Part shown: piece by piece, positions 1-11,260 of the stretch
Position numbering within the stretch: position 1 is the stretch's first letter
Layout: each line of letters opens with the position of its first letter
Assembly (NCBI RefSeq): GCF_000003815.2
Contig: NC_049989.1
Location: 15,626,883 to 15,690,882, forward strand
Length of the DNA: 64,000 nucleotides
Direction of reading: 5' to 3'
From: Branchiostoma floridae
Lineage: Eukaryota; Chordata; Leptocardii; Amphioxiformes; Branchiostomatidae
Translations under genes and position numbers: made by a program
The notes under the pieces: generated by a model
The model's input: the letters and a program-made list of their open reading frames with translations, nothing else
What the model was told of the DNA's origin: nothing
Databases searched by the model: none

Positions 1-242
1 CTCGTTTTACAGTTAGCTGCTTTGTACGATTCAAAGTGTGATTCAAAACTTTTTATTCTTATTTCTTGAAACGGCCGAAATTTGATGCGCGCGTGGATGT
101 CATCCATATAATCAAATCAACATGGCCTTATGAATAATACGGTTATGTGGTACTTTCCATAAACAATAGACGTTACTTAAGAAAGAGCATAGTGCTATCA
201 TAATGCCAAATAGCAGGTACTCAAGCAACGATATGTGTCGAT

Positions 243-562
243 GAAGGTTAGACATCCAGGTAATAAGATATACCAAAAAGCAGTTACTCAAGCAACTGGA
301 TATGATTTTGGAAACGGTCAGACGTTTCAGATGGTATCCACCATCTTTCGTCAGTGACACTTTTGTTGCTATTGGAATCCAATATTAATATTTTGGAAAC
401 GTCATCCTTTTAATGCAGCATCCTCTACTTTTGTCACTGACACTAACGAAAGGTAGTAGATGGTATCTGAAAGGTCTGACCGTTTCCAAAATCATCTCCA
501 GTTGCTTGAGTAACCGTTACTTGGCATACCTTATTACCTGAATGTCTAACCTTCATTGACGT
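243..562. repeat. ~320-base element with ~120-base inverted arms
   Basis: The left half (CAGTTACTCAAGCAACTGGA, ATTTTGGAAACGGTCAGACG, CAGATGGTATCCACCATC) is mirrored by the right half (GATGGTATCTGAAAGGTCTG, CCGTTTCCAAAATCAT, CCAGTTGCTTGAGTAAC). No credible coding content. Confidence 0.75.
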
Positions 563-585
563 TGCGTTATCATTGTTTAACAATG

Positions 586-652
586 AAGGGCGGCTCTTAC
601 AAATGTTGTGATTATTGCTAACAATAACCACAACATTTGTAAGAGCCGCCTT
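586..652. repeat. Hairpin with ~30-base arms
   Basis: GGCGGCTCTTACAAATGTTG pairs with its complement CAACATTTGTAAGAGCCGCC about a CTAA loop, with a single bulge near the loop. Confidence 0.85.
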
Positions 653-864
653 GCTTTGTGCCATAATCAAATACAGTTTGATGCTCCAGTATCTAGGACA
701 ATTCGACAAAAACTATAAGAAGATATAAATGGACTGATATCATGTTGACTACTTCAAAAGTCATTATGGAATGTTGAATTGTGTTATTGTGTGTCTGTGT
801 GTGTGTGTGTGTGTCTTTCCTCAACCCAGCTGTATGTAAAAATTATTACCTGAATTACCATCAA

Positions 865-1060
865 TCAAAAGGTCCTGTGTTCTAATTCCCTGACGAGCAA
901 TCGTAGTGCCTTTGGAAAAGGCCATGTGCATGATATTCCTTACTCAACACAGCTGTAAAAATGGTACCTGACTTTGAAGAAGAGATTGTAGAAGAGATCA
1001 AATGCGGTGGAAGGAGAGGGATCGGCTTCTTCCAATACCGTGCCACAGTGGTTTAGCTAT
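865..1060 (+). mobile_element. Possible decayed SINE
   Basis: GTCCTGTGTTCTAATTCCCT resembles a damaged B box; CTTTGGAAAAGGCC and GGAAGGAGAGGGATCGGCTT echo the body of the 47922 SINE. Weak. Confidence 0.4.
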
Positions 1061-1120
1061 CCCAACGATAGCACAAGGAGATGAGTCTACCTTTGCCTAC
1101 TTTTTCTACTACTTTTCCAG

Positions 1121-1237
1121 GTAGTGAAAACGTCTTTGACCGGATCTGGTACGCACTGGAAACCCAACCGGACATGCTGGTGGACAATCAGACGGAAGGA
1201 GTGGAAAGAACACGGCGTGGGAACTATGCCTATATCG
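1121..1237 (+). CDS. Glutamate receptor exon a: S2 lobe
   Basis: Bounded by a pyrimidine-rich acceptor (TTTTCCAG) and a GTAAAT donor; phase 1 in, phase 1 out. It encodes an S2 segment beginning GSENVFDRIWYALE and ending RGNYAYIG. The NQTEGVERTRRGNYAY string is typical of AMPA/kainate receptors just ahead of the ligand-contacting Glu. No stop codon in the chosen frame. Confidence 0.9.
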
Positions 1238-4200
1238 GTAAATGTTCACAACGCCTTATGCGTTTCTTTCAACAATATGCTAGCATGCATTCTGTATCTG
1301 TATCTGTATAGACGGTATAACCACCCTTCGGCGTAACATACTTGCTACTATTTCCAAACCGGGACCACGATTTGTCCACGGTGTCTATTTGTTTCCCGGT
1401 TCCCGGTAACTCCAAGTTAAAAAAAATCCCGGGACCCTACCATGCTCGAAAATGGTTGCCCCGCAGTACAACATAGGGGTAACTCTCAAAACAGCCCTGC
1501 CACCTCTTCAATTGTGGCCAAAGCATTAGTCGGTAAGGCCTAGTTGACAAATGATGTTATAAAAGACACCAAACTACACAAGACGTAAAGGGAATAGTCG
1601 TGGTCATTATTTTTGTATATTTTTACGTATATATTTCTGTTTTGGGGCCGGCCGGGTCCAGGTTTGAAAATTTGATATTAGCCTTACCAGAAACACATAT
1701 TTCCTTTGGCATACATATTCCTTAGCTTTGTGCCCAGCCTAACTGTGCATCCCGTTCTGTCTAGGAGAGTACCCTGCTCTCGAGTATGAAGTTCGCCATG
1801 ACGAGGGGTGCCAGCTGATGATGGTAGGGAACCCCTTCATGACACGTGGGTACGGCATTGCCACCAAGCGGGGCAGCTCACTCAGCAAGACTCTGTCTGT
1901 CGGGTACGTTCACTGTTTTACTCAACAAAAAGGGTCGTAGGATCGTCGTACGTTCGCTAACTTCTGGCATTTTGGAGGACAAAATGTAAGTCTCCTACAA
2001 AGTTCAATTGTCTTGGTACACAAAATGCTGCTTTGGATCCATATCGGTGGTTGGTTCTTTCACGGTATGCTTGAAATCATATGGCATCAAAATCGTACGA
2101 CGATCGCGCGACCTTGTGACCGCGCCCTAATACCCCTGTTACCTTGCGCGAAAATCGATCGGACGACGATTTTGCGGCAATCGCCCGAGCCTCGCTTACA
2201 ATAACGATTTTATTGCACAACAATTGTACAAGGTGCAAAGTATGGCTTATATGTGACAGGGACGGTTTTCAGGTAAAAAATTCGCGCAACCCTCTGTTGA
2301 TCTTAGATATGGCCGATCTTCCATCGATACGCCCGAAGATCGTGGATAATGTGACAGGGGTATTAGTGACACTGTACTCAATTTGTGCAACGTATTTTGA
2401 TAGTACCACTCAAACATGATTAACATAAAGAGAGATACTTACAATCATAATAACATTAACAACAGAAGACATCAGTCTACCAGAGCTAGAAGAATTTAGT
2501 CTCCTGGATGATACATAATTGTGTGAGCTGAGTAGTATAAGTTTGAAATCGTATTAAACAGTTATTAGAGGTGAACCTCTGAGGACAAGACAATGTCTAC
2601 CAACGTCAAACAAGCGACCAATTAAGTATGATAGATTGTCTAGGAAGATCTTTCTATGCGCTGAAACATTCATTGGTACCTTTATTGGTCTCACTATGTA
2701 AATCTACAACAGGATTAAGTTATCTGGGACTTAATCTCACAGTAGGGAGAAATTTTGGCGTCGTGTTGGCGGAACAGTTAGAGTGTTTGGTTCAGAACCA
2801 AGAGGCCCTAGGTTTGGATCCTCTGGGAATACCTTGACCTTGATCTTGGTAGGGAAAACGGAGTTTTTCACCCGTTTTTACAGTATTGTATGTGGCTTAA
2901 ATCTAGAAATAGAGTTCTTCCTACCGGCCCTAACTTTCTCAGAACATGGTCGATAACACGACATTTACTTTCCTTGGCCTAACCGTACCAACGGAGCCAG
3001 AGATAATGAATACTTTAACAGGCAACCCGACGATCTTTGATTTACAGTCAGCAGTTTTAGCATGGCTGTGATATACGGGAAATGAAGTGGATTATGTCAT
3101 AAAGGGTAAATGTTGTTGTAAGACTCCGCCGGTCGTTTTGAAAGCTCTCGGTCATTAATCTTCATGATGAGGCAAACAGGGCGTACGCCCCCGAAAAACA
3201 ATCATCTGCCATATGTTCACACCTGTTGTGGCCTTTGAAATACAGGCAAACCTGGCCAAGCGACCACTTCTTCTTGGCGACCACCTGGCTATTACGATCG
3301 CTTTTCCTCGGTCTCGAAAATTTTCCCCGTTGACGTGAGCATTATGCGACCTCTTCACAACGACCACATGTCCTAATTGAGTATGACTTTACATTTTATG
3401 TCAAACTGCTCTTTCTACAATCACGAAAGAAGAGAGATGTTTGAAGAGGCCATCAAATTCCACCCAAACTTCCTCACATTCACTCACAAAAAGAAAAAGT
3501 TCTCCTTCTAACATCACAAAACCCACACATAATAGAAAAGGTGGGATCTTTCGTCTTCCACTGTCTTCGAAAAAGGAGTCGAACCCAATAACCCAGGTTC
3601 TAGAGTTAGCTTTTACTAGCTTCCTTGTTCGTCCGTCGGCATCGACGATGACCAGTGGCATCGCTGAGCTTTAGACTAGAGTACATACTTGTGATATTGA
3701 TTTCACACTGTTTGAATCTCTCGTGTTATCTGCAATTAGCACACGGGCAAGAATTTGCAATAAACTTTATTATTATTATTATATTTCACACAGCATCCTC
3801 CGTCTCCAAGAGAAAGGGAAGATAACTCAGCTGAGGGAAAAGTGGTGGAACAACAGAGGATGCTCCCTTTTCGGCAGACCACCGAAGACTGGCGCAGAGG
3901 GACTCGGCCTCGATACGTTCTTCGGGGTGTTCGTCGTGCTGATATGCGGAGCCGTGCTAGCGTGCCTGGTCTCTGTGCTGGAAATACTCTACTACAAATG
4001 CTGCAAAAGAAAGTCCATGGTGTGTGTATTATTCTTTGTAAATAGTAATTATAGTAAAGGCGCACTCTCACTGCACTTGCGTCAAGCTTGTGTCACTGCG
4101 GGGTTCGAAAGATACTTCACAAATTTCATGAGATAAAGAACGAATTTTATTCCTTTTTTGTCTTCTTCAAGTCATACATGTACGTCTTACGCAATATCTA

Positions 4201-7200
4201 AATCATTAAAAAAACGTGAAAATAACAAAACAGTGACTCAGTGACGCAAAGTTGACGCAAGTGCAGTGAGAGTGCACCTTAACGTAGGTTTAGTACCCTA
4301 TTCTGTACCGTATGCATACATTCAACCACTTGATATTTGTATGTTAGAAGTTTATGTTATTTGCCTGTATTTAGACCACATTCAATCGTTTCATGTATTT
4401 GATTTTTGTTCACTTGCAATTAGCCCCACGGGCATGAATAATGTTTCTTTAATTGTTGTTACAGTGGGTATCCCACTTGGCTGCGCCAAATTGCGATTGC
4501 GCCCACTTTGCGAATTTGTGCCAACTTTCCATTGCGGCCACACTGACGTATCACGAATTTGAGCCAAACAAAATGGCGGCCGGAATGTCACATTTTCCGT
4601 TTCGATAAAAGATACATTTATTGAAATCACAGTATTGCCGCTGAATTCAAAACCAATACAATGATTAAAAGCTCATAAAACGAAGATTTGAAATTATAAA
4701 AGGATTTTCACCGTTTTGCGTCTATTAACGCCATTTTATCAGTTTCAAACATTTCAAATTCAAAAACAACGACTCAATTTTAGGTTAGAAATGGCAATGT
4801 CTAGCGCAACCTAGCGCGGTCTAGAGAGATATAACCGCTTAGGGTTTCTATTTACAAGTTTCAGTCCGTTTCATACGGATCATACATGCAGAGAGAGTAG
4901 ACAGTAGAGACATAGTATCTCACTGCACTTTGGTCACCGGTGCGGTACTGCATGGTTTGAAAGATCACTCGACGGATTTCAGAGATAAAGAACGAATTTT
5001 CTTATGTTTTGTGTATTTTGCTGCCTTCTAAGACATACTTTTATAATACTGTAAATGCAGAAATGTTCGCGGTGGATTAATGTTCGCGGTTTTCGCGGCG
5101 GTCGTTTCATCGCGAATTTAAAACCACCGCGAACATTTATTCATAACAGTAAGAGACTGCAGTGCGTGGTGCTACCGCGAAATTAAAACCACCGCGAAAA
5201 GTCCATTTTCCCGCTACCGCGAAATTAAATCCCCGCGAACTTAAATGCATTTACAGTATGTAAATTTTCAAAAAATCTGAGAAAATAACACAACAGTGCC
5301 GCAGTGAACGAATTAACCCCGCAGTGCCGCTCCGGTGCTCCAAGTGCAGTGAGATACCACCTTTACGGGGTGACGTACCCCTTCTTTTAGCTGAATCATA
5401 AGACAAACTTTTATGCATCATAAGACAAACTTTATGCTTCAACTTTGCCTATTTCAGAAGGGGTCACGTCAGAAGTTAAAACCGACACACAATTTGGCGG
5501 CGCCAAGACCATATCTTCACATTGCATTTGTGGAGTATACATTGTATTATTGTAGCTGAAAGGCATGCTGAGGAAAAAGCCATTGCAGCAACCTCATTTC
5601 CCCTCACACGGCCTTAACAAAAGCAAGAGGAAGCGTAATAAAATCCATTTAATGGGAATTGAATGCGCAGAATTTAGTAACTGTCACCGACAAGATCCGG
5701 GGTTCATGTGATAACTGTCATACACAGGAAATTACTTCATAAACTAGATACCCAAAGTCTCCTTCTGGCTTTAGCTTCTTTCTTATGTTCTATATGAGAA
5801 ACGGTGATGGTTTCAAGTTTGTAGTGTCCATTTCCGTGCATTAGGACATTATCTCCTCTTGGCGCCCTCGTCAGACACCACTATAGCGTTTGAGTAATGA
5901 TAACATTGTGGGTTTGCGCCTTAATATCACAGTGGTCGTGGGGCTAGAGAGACACGGAGTATGTAGCTAAATCCTTAAAGCGCAAAACTCATATACTGAA
6001 CTCATCATCGACGTTTGCTTGTGGCTGAGCATAAAGTTCTTGTCAGATCAATCCTCAGTTACTGTCTGTGGGTGTCGGTGTCTCATGTGGCTACTCAAGT
6101 GCAGGGCAGGGTTGGTGTTGAGCGAGAGTGGATGAGCTATTCAGGGATGAAAGAGTAAAATTAGAAAAACATGCTCAGCCATTCAAGTCAACATCCTCCG
6201 GCCTTACTCGCATAAAATTAATTGGGTGTATAACTTCTTCAAGATAAGCTACAATTCACCAAGGACGAGAAACTCTGTAATAATTCACAAGTCGTTAGAG
6301 CTTGGAATTCTTGTTACCTCTCCCAAGAATGTTATGTTTTTGTCAGTGTGTGTCCTTATCTGTGTACACAATAACTCCAGAATGCCTGAATGGATTATCT
6401 TGATACTTAGTATTTAGGTAGGTCCTTCTAAGACCTCGAAATGATTAGCTTTTTGGCTCCCTAGCGGCATGTTATCGTACTGCAGTTGAAATACCGTTTT
6501 TTTAGATCTAGAGTTCAGGACAAGCTAAGGTCACATATTTTTAATTGGTAGATAGCTCTTGTTGTTGGGAAGATGTGAAATGAGCTTGAGCCCTCTAGCA
6601 GTTTTTGTTGAATTGCAGAGGGCGTCAAAGTTGCAGATATTTGACTACAATCAATATCGTTCATTCAGCAATTTAGAAAATCTGGTAGGATTTGTCACAG
6701 TTTTCAACGATTCTGATAATGTTCTAATTCACTCATTGCTTATAAGCTCTTCATTTCTTTCTTATTTAAACGACACAAAAGTCTTAAAGTACGTCCAACT
6801 GTTCATAGGAGAAACCAAAAGACTTGAGTAGCAAAACTTCTATCCTAACAGCCTTATAGTACCTGCTCACAATGAACCTGTACATCAATTTCAATTTCCT
6901 TACATTTCATGATTACAGACTGTTGTGTGTGTGGTTTGTTACAAATAATTTGTTGCTCTTGTGCTTTGCAAGTTTGCATTTGTTTTTATTTTCTGTCTCG
7001 TGGCATTTCTTATGCACTTTTGTACTGTGCTCTGTTGATGGCACGAAAATAAGCTGTAAGCTGAAGTATATTTGTTTGTTTGAACCTTTATTTATTGATG
7101 AGAAGCTCAAATCGGCCTGCAGGCTTTTCATTGAGGTCATGAGGGAGGTGAGGGTCAGATAAGATATAACAGAGATACAGAGTACATCGAGTCCTAATAA

Positions 7201-8325
7201 AGCTATCAACATATATCACTGTATACAAGTGGTACGAAACATTCGTAGCGCGAAAGCTCATCGTTCATATAGTCCGTTCCCATTCGTTTTGGTCATTTCT
7301 TGTACTTCAAGAGTCTCTTAAAGCAGGTCAGATTTGGGGCCGTACGTATGTCTGGCGGTGGGTTATCGATCTTCTGAAGGTCTCGCGCCTAGGTTTTGGA
7401 ACATCCAGATGACTGCTTTTGCTTTGTCTAGTTGTCCGTGTACTCTGGTCCTTGCAGTACACAAACATCTGGCGCATGTAGGGTAGTAGTTTGCTGTTTA
7501 ATCCCCCTTCACACGAAAGCAAGAATGAGCCGGAATGCCTTCAGAATGAAAATTCTTTTCTATTCCTGGGAATTCCTGCGTTCTTTTGGCTGGCCTGAAA
7601 ATTTTTGAGATGTCAAAAACTGTCGAGGTGCATTCGACGTGGAGAAATATCGAATGGCATTCAAATTGGATTCTAAATGTATTTTAACTATTCTAACTGC
7701 AGTATGACCACCAAAATCATCTGGGACATTCTTATCTCATTCGATGGAGAACCGAAACGGCAATCCACTTCGAATCCTGCCAGAATGTGGCAAAAAGAAT
7801 TTCTGGAGTGCAATAAGAATTTCAAGAATGCATTTCGAATTCACAGGAATAGAAAAGAATTTTCATTCTGACGGCATTTTGGTTCTTTCTTTCTCGTGTG
7901 AAGGGGATATAAGGTCCATTTGGAATTCCCACTCGGAATCGACCCGAATGTGGCAGGAATTTTGCAAATACTTTATTCTGGCTGGTTCTGCTTGATTCCT
8001 GCTAATTCGGTTTCAGTGTGAAGGCCTTGTAGATTAGCACAGGCATTGTTGCACTGGTGTGTTGCTTTAATGTCGCCATCATGCCCTGTATCTAAATGTT
8101 GTAATAAAAAAATACTTCTAGATGACTGGAACGACGACAGAACTGGAGAAGCTGATGGTCGACACGGAGGCAGACAAACTTGCCAGAACGACGCTGAAGT
8201 GTCTGGAAGAGGGCAGCCTACAGCTGGTCATCAGAAAGGCTGGGGACAACCACCTGGTCGGGAACAACGTGCCTATCAGCATCTCAAGGGAAAGTCTCCA
8301 CAAGGAGAACGACAAAATCGACTGA
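1121..8325 (+). CDS. Ionotropic glutamate receptor, AMPA/kainate class, C-terminal part (5' end outside window)
   Basis: Ligand-gated cation channel subunit of the plasma membrane. Four exons join in phase: 1121-1237 (starts phase 1), 1765-1903, 3794-4019 and, less surely, 8122-8325. Together they give the second half of the S2 glutamate-binding lobe (VDNQTEGVERTRRGNYAY, then the RGYGIATKRGS segment), the EKWWNNRGC motif, the last transmembrane helix (TFFGVFVVLICGAVLACLV) and a short cytoplasmic tail. Seen: the glutamate-contacting acidic position after NYAYIG is Glu, and two Cys (DEGC and NRGC) sit where the family has its S2 disulfide. LQEKGK...EKWW resembles kainate receptors more than AMPA or NMDA ones, so kainate-like is my inference. 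The ligand-binding S1, pore and amino-terminal domains must lie left of position 1. Transcription converges on HFM1. Introns are 527, 1890 and 4102 bases and filled with repeats. Confidence 0.9.
1765..1903 (+). CDS. Glutamate receptor exon b: S2 lobe with GYGIA motif
   Basis: Acceptor TCTGTCTAG, donor GTACGT; phase 1 in, phase 2 out. It supplies the conserved acidic ligand residue (GEYPALEYE), the first S2 cysteine (DEGCQLMMVG) and the hallmark RGYGIATKRGS. The region is clearly GC-richer than the flanking introns, as expected for coding sequence. Confidence 0.92.
1904..3793. other. Glutamate receptor intron b-c
   Basis: 1.9 kb without a supportable exon. It contains a 2129-2365 inverted-repeat element. 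At about 3500-3782 there is a LINE-like 3' tail (CAATTAGCACACGGGCAAG followed by AATAAACTTTATTATTATTA). The stretch 3510-3660 is repeated near 26395-26510. Confidence 0.6.
2129..2365. mobile_element. TAATACCCCTGT inverted-repeat element, copy 1
   Basis: ~237 bases starting AATACCCCTGTTAC and ending GTGACAGGGGTATT. Contains GGCCGATCTTCCATCGATAC and ATTGCACAACAATTGTACAA, also present in 18921-19155 in reverse. Non-coding; the open frames through it are fortuitous. Confidence 0.85.
3794..4019 (+). CDS. Glutamate receptor exon c: end of S2 and last transmembrane helix
   Basis: Acceptor TTTCACACAG, phase 2 in. It reads GILRLQEKGKITQLREKWW, NNRGC (second S2 cysteine), a linker, a ~23-residue hydrophobic helix around FFGVFVVLICGAVLACLVSV, then a basic stop-transfer stretch KCCKRK. 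I place the donor after ATG at 4019 (GTGTGT), phase 0. Reading through would add about 38 residues that run into a transposable element starting near 4057, so splicing is the better model. Confidence 0.9.
4057..4280. mobile_element. CTCACTGCAC inverted-repeat element, copy 1
   Basis: ~224 bases, arms GCACTCTCACTGCACTTGCG and its complement. Inside it: GAGATAAAGAACGAATTT and CTTACGCAATATCTAAAT. It begins 37 bases after the donor of the receptor transmembrane exon. Confidence 0.85.
4914..5364. mobile_element. CTCACTGCAC inverted-repeat element, copy 2, split by a nested insertion
   Basis: Arms TAGTATCTCACTGCAC and GTGCAGTGAGATACCACC. The internal AGATAAAGAACGAATTT is present, but the middle is interrupted by the CTGTAAATGCA element at 5048-5257. 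Confidence 0.86.
5048..5257. mobile_element. CTGTAAATGCA inverted-repeat element, copy 1
   Basis: About 210 bases, ends CTGTAAATGCA / TGCATTTACAG between TA dinucleotides, inside rich in GCGGTGGTTTAA and its complement, so almost the whole element folds on itself. Non-coding. It sits inside a CTCACTGCAC element (4914-5364). TA flanks suggest mobilisation by a Tc1/mariner-like transposase (inference). Confidence 0.88.
7505..8026. mobile_element. CCCTTCACACGA inverted-repeat element, copy 1
   Basis: ~520 bases, ends CCCTTCACACGA / TCGTGTGAAGG plus an outer CAGTGTGAAGGCC; inside many GGAATTC/GAATTCC words (CATTCTGACGGCATT, GGAATTCCCACT). Same family as 27071-27657. Confidence 0.75.
8122..8325 (+). 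CDS. Probable terminal exon of the glutamate receptor (cytoplasmic tail)
   Basis: A 68-codon open frame starts directly after a CTTCTAG acceptor and ends in TGA. Its phase (0) matches the donor of the transmembrane exon at 4019, and its base composition is coding-like amid AT-rich repeats. The tail (ELEKLMVDTEADKLARTT ... KENDKID) has no recognisable domain, which is normal for receptor tails. It could alternatively be an exon of another gene, because tails are poorly conserved. No poly(A) signal is visible before the assembly gap at 8620. Confidence 0.6.
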   Translation: MTGTTTELEKLMVDTEADKLARTTLKCLEEGSLQLVIRKAGDNHLVGNNVPISISRESLHKENDKID

Positions 8326-8407
8326 GAGTCTGAACAAAAAATGGTCATTGCCGTGAATGAAGGCCAGACATCCAGGTAAACAATGTTTAAAGACAACTTA
8401 TTCTCTA

Positions 8408-8619
8408 CATCCTTCTACGCAGGGACATCCAACAGCCAAACTGCCTGTCTGGATGTGCCCTGCGCATGCTCTTTCAACCGTCACCCTTAGCTCCTGTGGA
8501 CGTCCCTCCCAAACCAGCTGTCAGCCAATCAGAGAATAGGCTTTCCGTTTTCAAAAGCTGTCTCGCATGTATAAGGGTAACCTTATTGATATTTATAAGC
8601 AGGGCGGTCAGAACTAGGA
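8408..8619. mobile_element. CATCCTCCTACGCAGG element, truncated at the assembly gap
   Basis: Left arm CATCCTTCTACGCAGGGACA followed by TGCCTGTCTGGATGTGCCCT, as in 52603-52898; contains ATAAGGGTAACCTTATTGAT. Right end is lost in the gap. Confidence 0.8.
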
Positions 8620-8719
8620 NNNNNNNNNNNNNNNNNNNNNNNNNNNNNNNNNNNNNNNNNNNNNNNNNNNNNNNNNNNNNNNNNNNNNNNNNNNNNNNNN
8701 NNNNNNNNNNNNNNNNNNN
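8620..8719. other. Assembly gap (100 N)
   Basis: Exactly 100 unknown bases, a conventional placeholder length. The gap removes the far end of the inverted-repeat element entering from the left (8408) and the near end of the one leaving on the right (to 8830), so two repeats probably meet here. Confidence 0.99.
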
Positions 8720-8830
8720 TACGCAATATCTAAGTTATAAAATAATCGGCGAAAATAACAAAACAGTGCCGCAGTGAACGATCCCCGCAGTGCCGCACCG
8801 GTGCCCCAAGTGCAGTGAGATACCACCTTT
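8720..8830. mobile_element. CTCACTGCAC inverted-repeat element, copy 3 (right half)
   Basis: Begins at the assembly gap with TACGCAATATCTAAGTTAT and ends GTGCAGTGAGATACCACC; the left half is in the N run or missing. Confidence 0.8.
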
Positions 8831-9255
8831 AAGCTGGCTTTTTGGGCTGAGGATCTTAGGGCGAGGAATGTGTGTTGTATTGCTGCCCCTTCGGCCGGTG
8901 AGGCTTTTGGACCGGTCAGTTGAGGTACTCATTCTAGTGACGCTGAAAAAGAGTGATGGATGTCACTCGAAACATCCTATCCAGTTGTAGGAATGGAACT
9001 GTCTTCAAATACCATATAGGAACTCAAACTTGGTTGCAGATAGTGACGGCTCGAAACACCTAAGGAAAAAAACTCTATCCTTTTTGCTTGTGAAGCCCGA
9101 AACATGGTGTCATGAGTACTAGAGGTGGCTGTATTTTGAGATTATGTAGAGCACATGTGCCAAAATCCTTGCCAGGCGAAGGAACGATGTTGATAGTAAA
9201 AGTTCAATCTTGTTGTGAAGGGCTTGAGCGTTAGCCATCCATGGTTATTAGATAC

Positions 9256-9677
9256 TAGGGGTGGGTACCGGTACAGAAAATCCAGGTCCACAGGATCAGG
9301 TCCAGGTCTGGACCTGAACCTGATTCATTATGTGAAAACTTGTGAATGGACGATACTCAAAACAATGGTCCATTTTGCCACAAATAAATCTGTATTGTGG
9401 AGTATTCGCGATCGATTCCCACTGGCGTTTTAAAATCCTACAAGACTACCTGCCTCTGTACGATTAACTGTAAAAGTTGGTAAAAATGACTTTAGAGTCT
9501 ACTCTGCTTTGCTCTTGTTATTTGCCTAGATCGGTAACCCCGAAAACGTGAATGTCTGATCATATATTCTGTTCACTTTCCAATCGGTCCAACATCTGGT
9601 CCATCGAATTTTTTCAGGTCCGGTTTTTCTGGACCGGTCCAATGAGAAAATCGGTTTTGTACCGGTACCCAGCCCTA
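9256..9677. mobile_element. GGGTACCGGTAC inverted-repeat element, copy 1
   Basis: TAGGGGTGGGTACCGGTAC to GTACCGGTACCCAGCCCTA, ~420 bases, with repeated CAGGTCC words. Flanks TTAGATAC / TTAAATAC agree at 7 of 8 positions, as for a decayed 8-base target duplication (hAT-like). Confidence 0.85.
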
Positions 9678-11260
9678 TTAAATACGCCTTAAAAAGAGGT
9701 AATAGCAACAGTAATTCTCTACATAGCGTAAATTGGGATACATTAACAGAGCAGTATCTCATTAAAACCCCATTAGATGTACGCTTTAAGCTTTTAACGT
9801 GTTTTCATAATAGAGATTGGTATTTGTGTAGCTATCCCAGCAGTTGTACCCAGGACGTATGAAACAGGAATTTCAATGTACATTCTTGTTAATATCGGTA
9901 TTCATAGAGTGATTTGCCTAGAAAGTTATGCAATTTGTGACTAGATTTGTGGTCAATATTGAATATAACACATGCTTTTGCAGTTTAAATGAGAGAAATA
10001 GTTTACCATGCCTATACACCGCGCGTAATGCAATTTTGACATCGAAGTAGTCTGAAAATCGTCCCATATGGGAGCACAGTGTCTAGAACTGTTACAGGTT
10101 TGACGTTTAAGATGACCATCCCTTGATGCGAACAACGGAAACATTATACCCAATATCTATTGTACTGTGTCATATACCTTGTGACAACGCTCTTTGTAGG
10201 TAAACTAGTTGTGTACAGTGAACAGTACATGTGTAACATCAGCATTGCTGTACAGCAAATATCTGACCTGGTAAGAAAAAGCACTGTGACCGTGAACACA
10301 TGTATACCTTTGCATTGGCATTTCTAATGGAGGATTCAAGTAGTGACGATTTTTGTATGTGTACAGCTGGTGTATAGTCCAATGATGTCTTAATATTTGT
10401 GACACTACTGCATTAACTATTAACAGCGATACCGCAGATTCAATGTCAAAATGACGAGGGTTTATGGTTGAAAATGCGTACCAGGCATTTTCGTTAAAGA
10501 TGTTAGTTAGTGCTGTAAAGATGTAATGTCAGTGATAGCGTGTACTATTACTGAGATGTACATGTAATCCATATGGCTGGAACAATAAAATTTCCGGGAC
10601 TGTACACGTACTGGCCACAGAAAGTCATTCAAAAATACCAATTGGAGATTTAGTACTGTCAGCATACCCACTCACAGCGTGCAGATAGCTATGTAGTAAG
10701 GTGGTTCACAATTCTAAGTGCGCGTGCGAAGCGAAATGCATTGTTGGTGATAAATCAAATTGTGAATTCCTCTATACAGTTCGTCTTGACGATTTATGCT
10801 TCGCTTTGCATAACTGTGTCAAGATTTGTTTATGTCTCAGGGGCTTTCACCTTTGACATGTTACCCATGATGCATTTACTACACATGCGCATATACAATC
10901 GTGAGCTGCTTTATCATATTCCTTCTGAGAGATATCATGCTACACTAGAATCGGGTATCATACTTCTGTATCATGTAAACCCACAACTTTGACAGCCCTT
11001 ATTCCTTTCAGCAACTGATCAGGAAAATGAGAAACAAAAAATGGAAATATGAAACGAAATCAAAGTCATTCTTCCATTTCGAGGTCGCAGGTTGCACATG
11101 AAAAGAATATCATTGAGTGTATCATGATGTATCTTATGATGTAAAATCAAAGTCATTCTTTCATTTCGGGGTCGCAGGTTGGACTGAAAGCAATATCATT
11201 TACATTATAAAGTGCACTTCACACTCCCACGCACACCAGTGCCTCTAGACTCAACCTTAA

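Larger units (their letters stand above)
1..1120. other. Receptor intron or upstream sequence, repeat-rich
   Basis: No coding exon seen. It holds a terminal fragment of a dispersed element (69-130), an inverted-repeat element (about 243-562), a perfect-arm hairpin (586-652), a short GT microsatellite (about 794-815) and a possible decayed SINE (about 865-1060). Confidence 0.6.
4020..8121. other. Glutamate receptor intron c-d, mostly transposable elements
   Basis: 4.1 kb. Two copies of the CTCACTGCAC element (4057-4280 and 4914-5364, the second carrying a nested 5048-5257 insertion), a LINE-like 3' tail near 4420-4450, a fragment of the intron-1-type dispersed repeat near 6340-6620 and most of a 7505-8026 inverted-repeat element. 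No exon recognised. Confidence 0.6.

Noticed and set aside
3155-3674. Several overlapping frames of 70-86 codons on both strands
   Set aside because: The region 3510-3660 is a dispersed repeat (also at 26395-26510), with mirror frames on both strands and no splice context.
10741-10992. 83-codon plus-strand ORF
   Set aside because: AT-rich, low complexity of residue use, no recognised motif or splice signals; single copy in a gene-free spacer.
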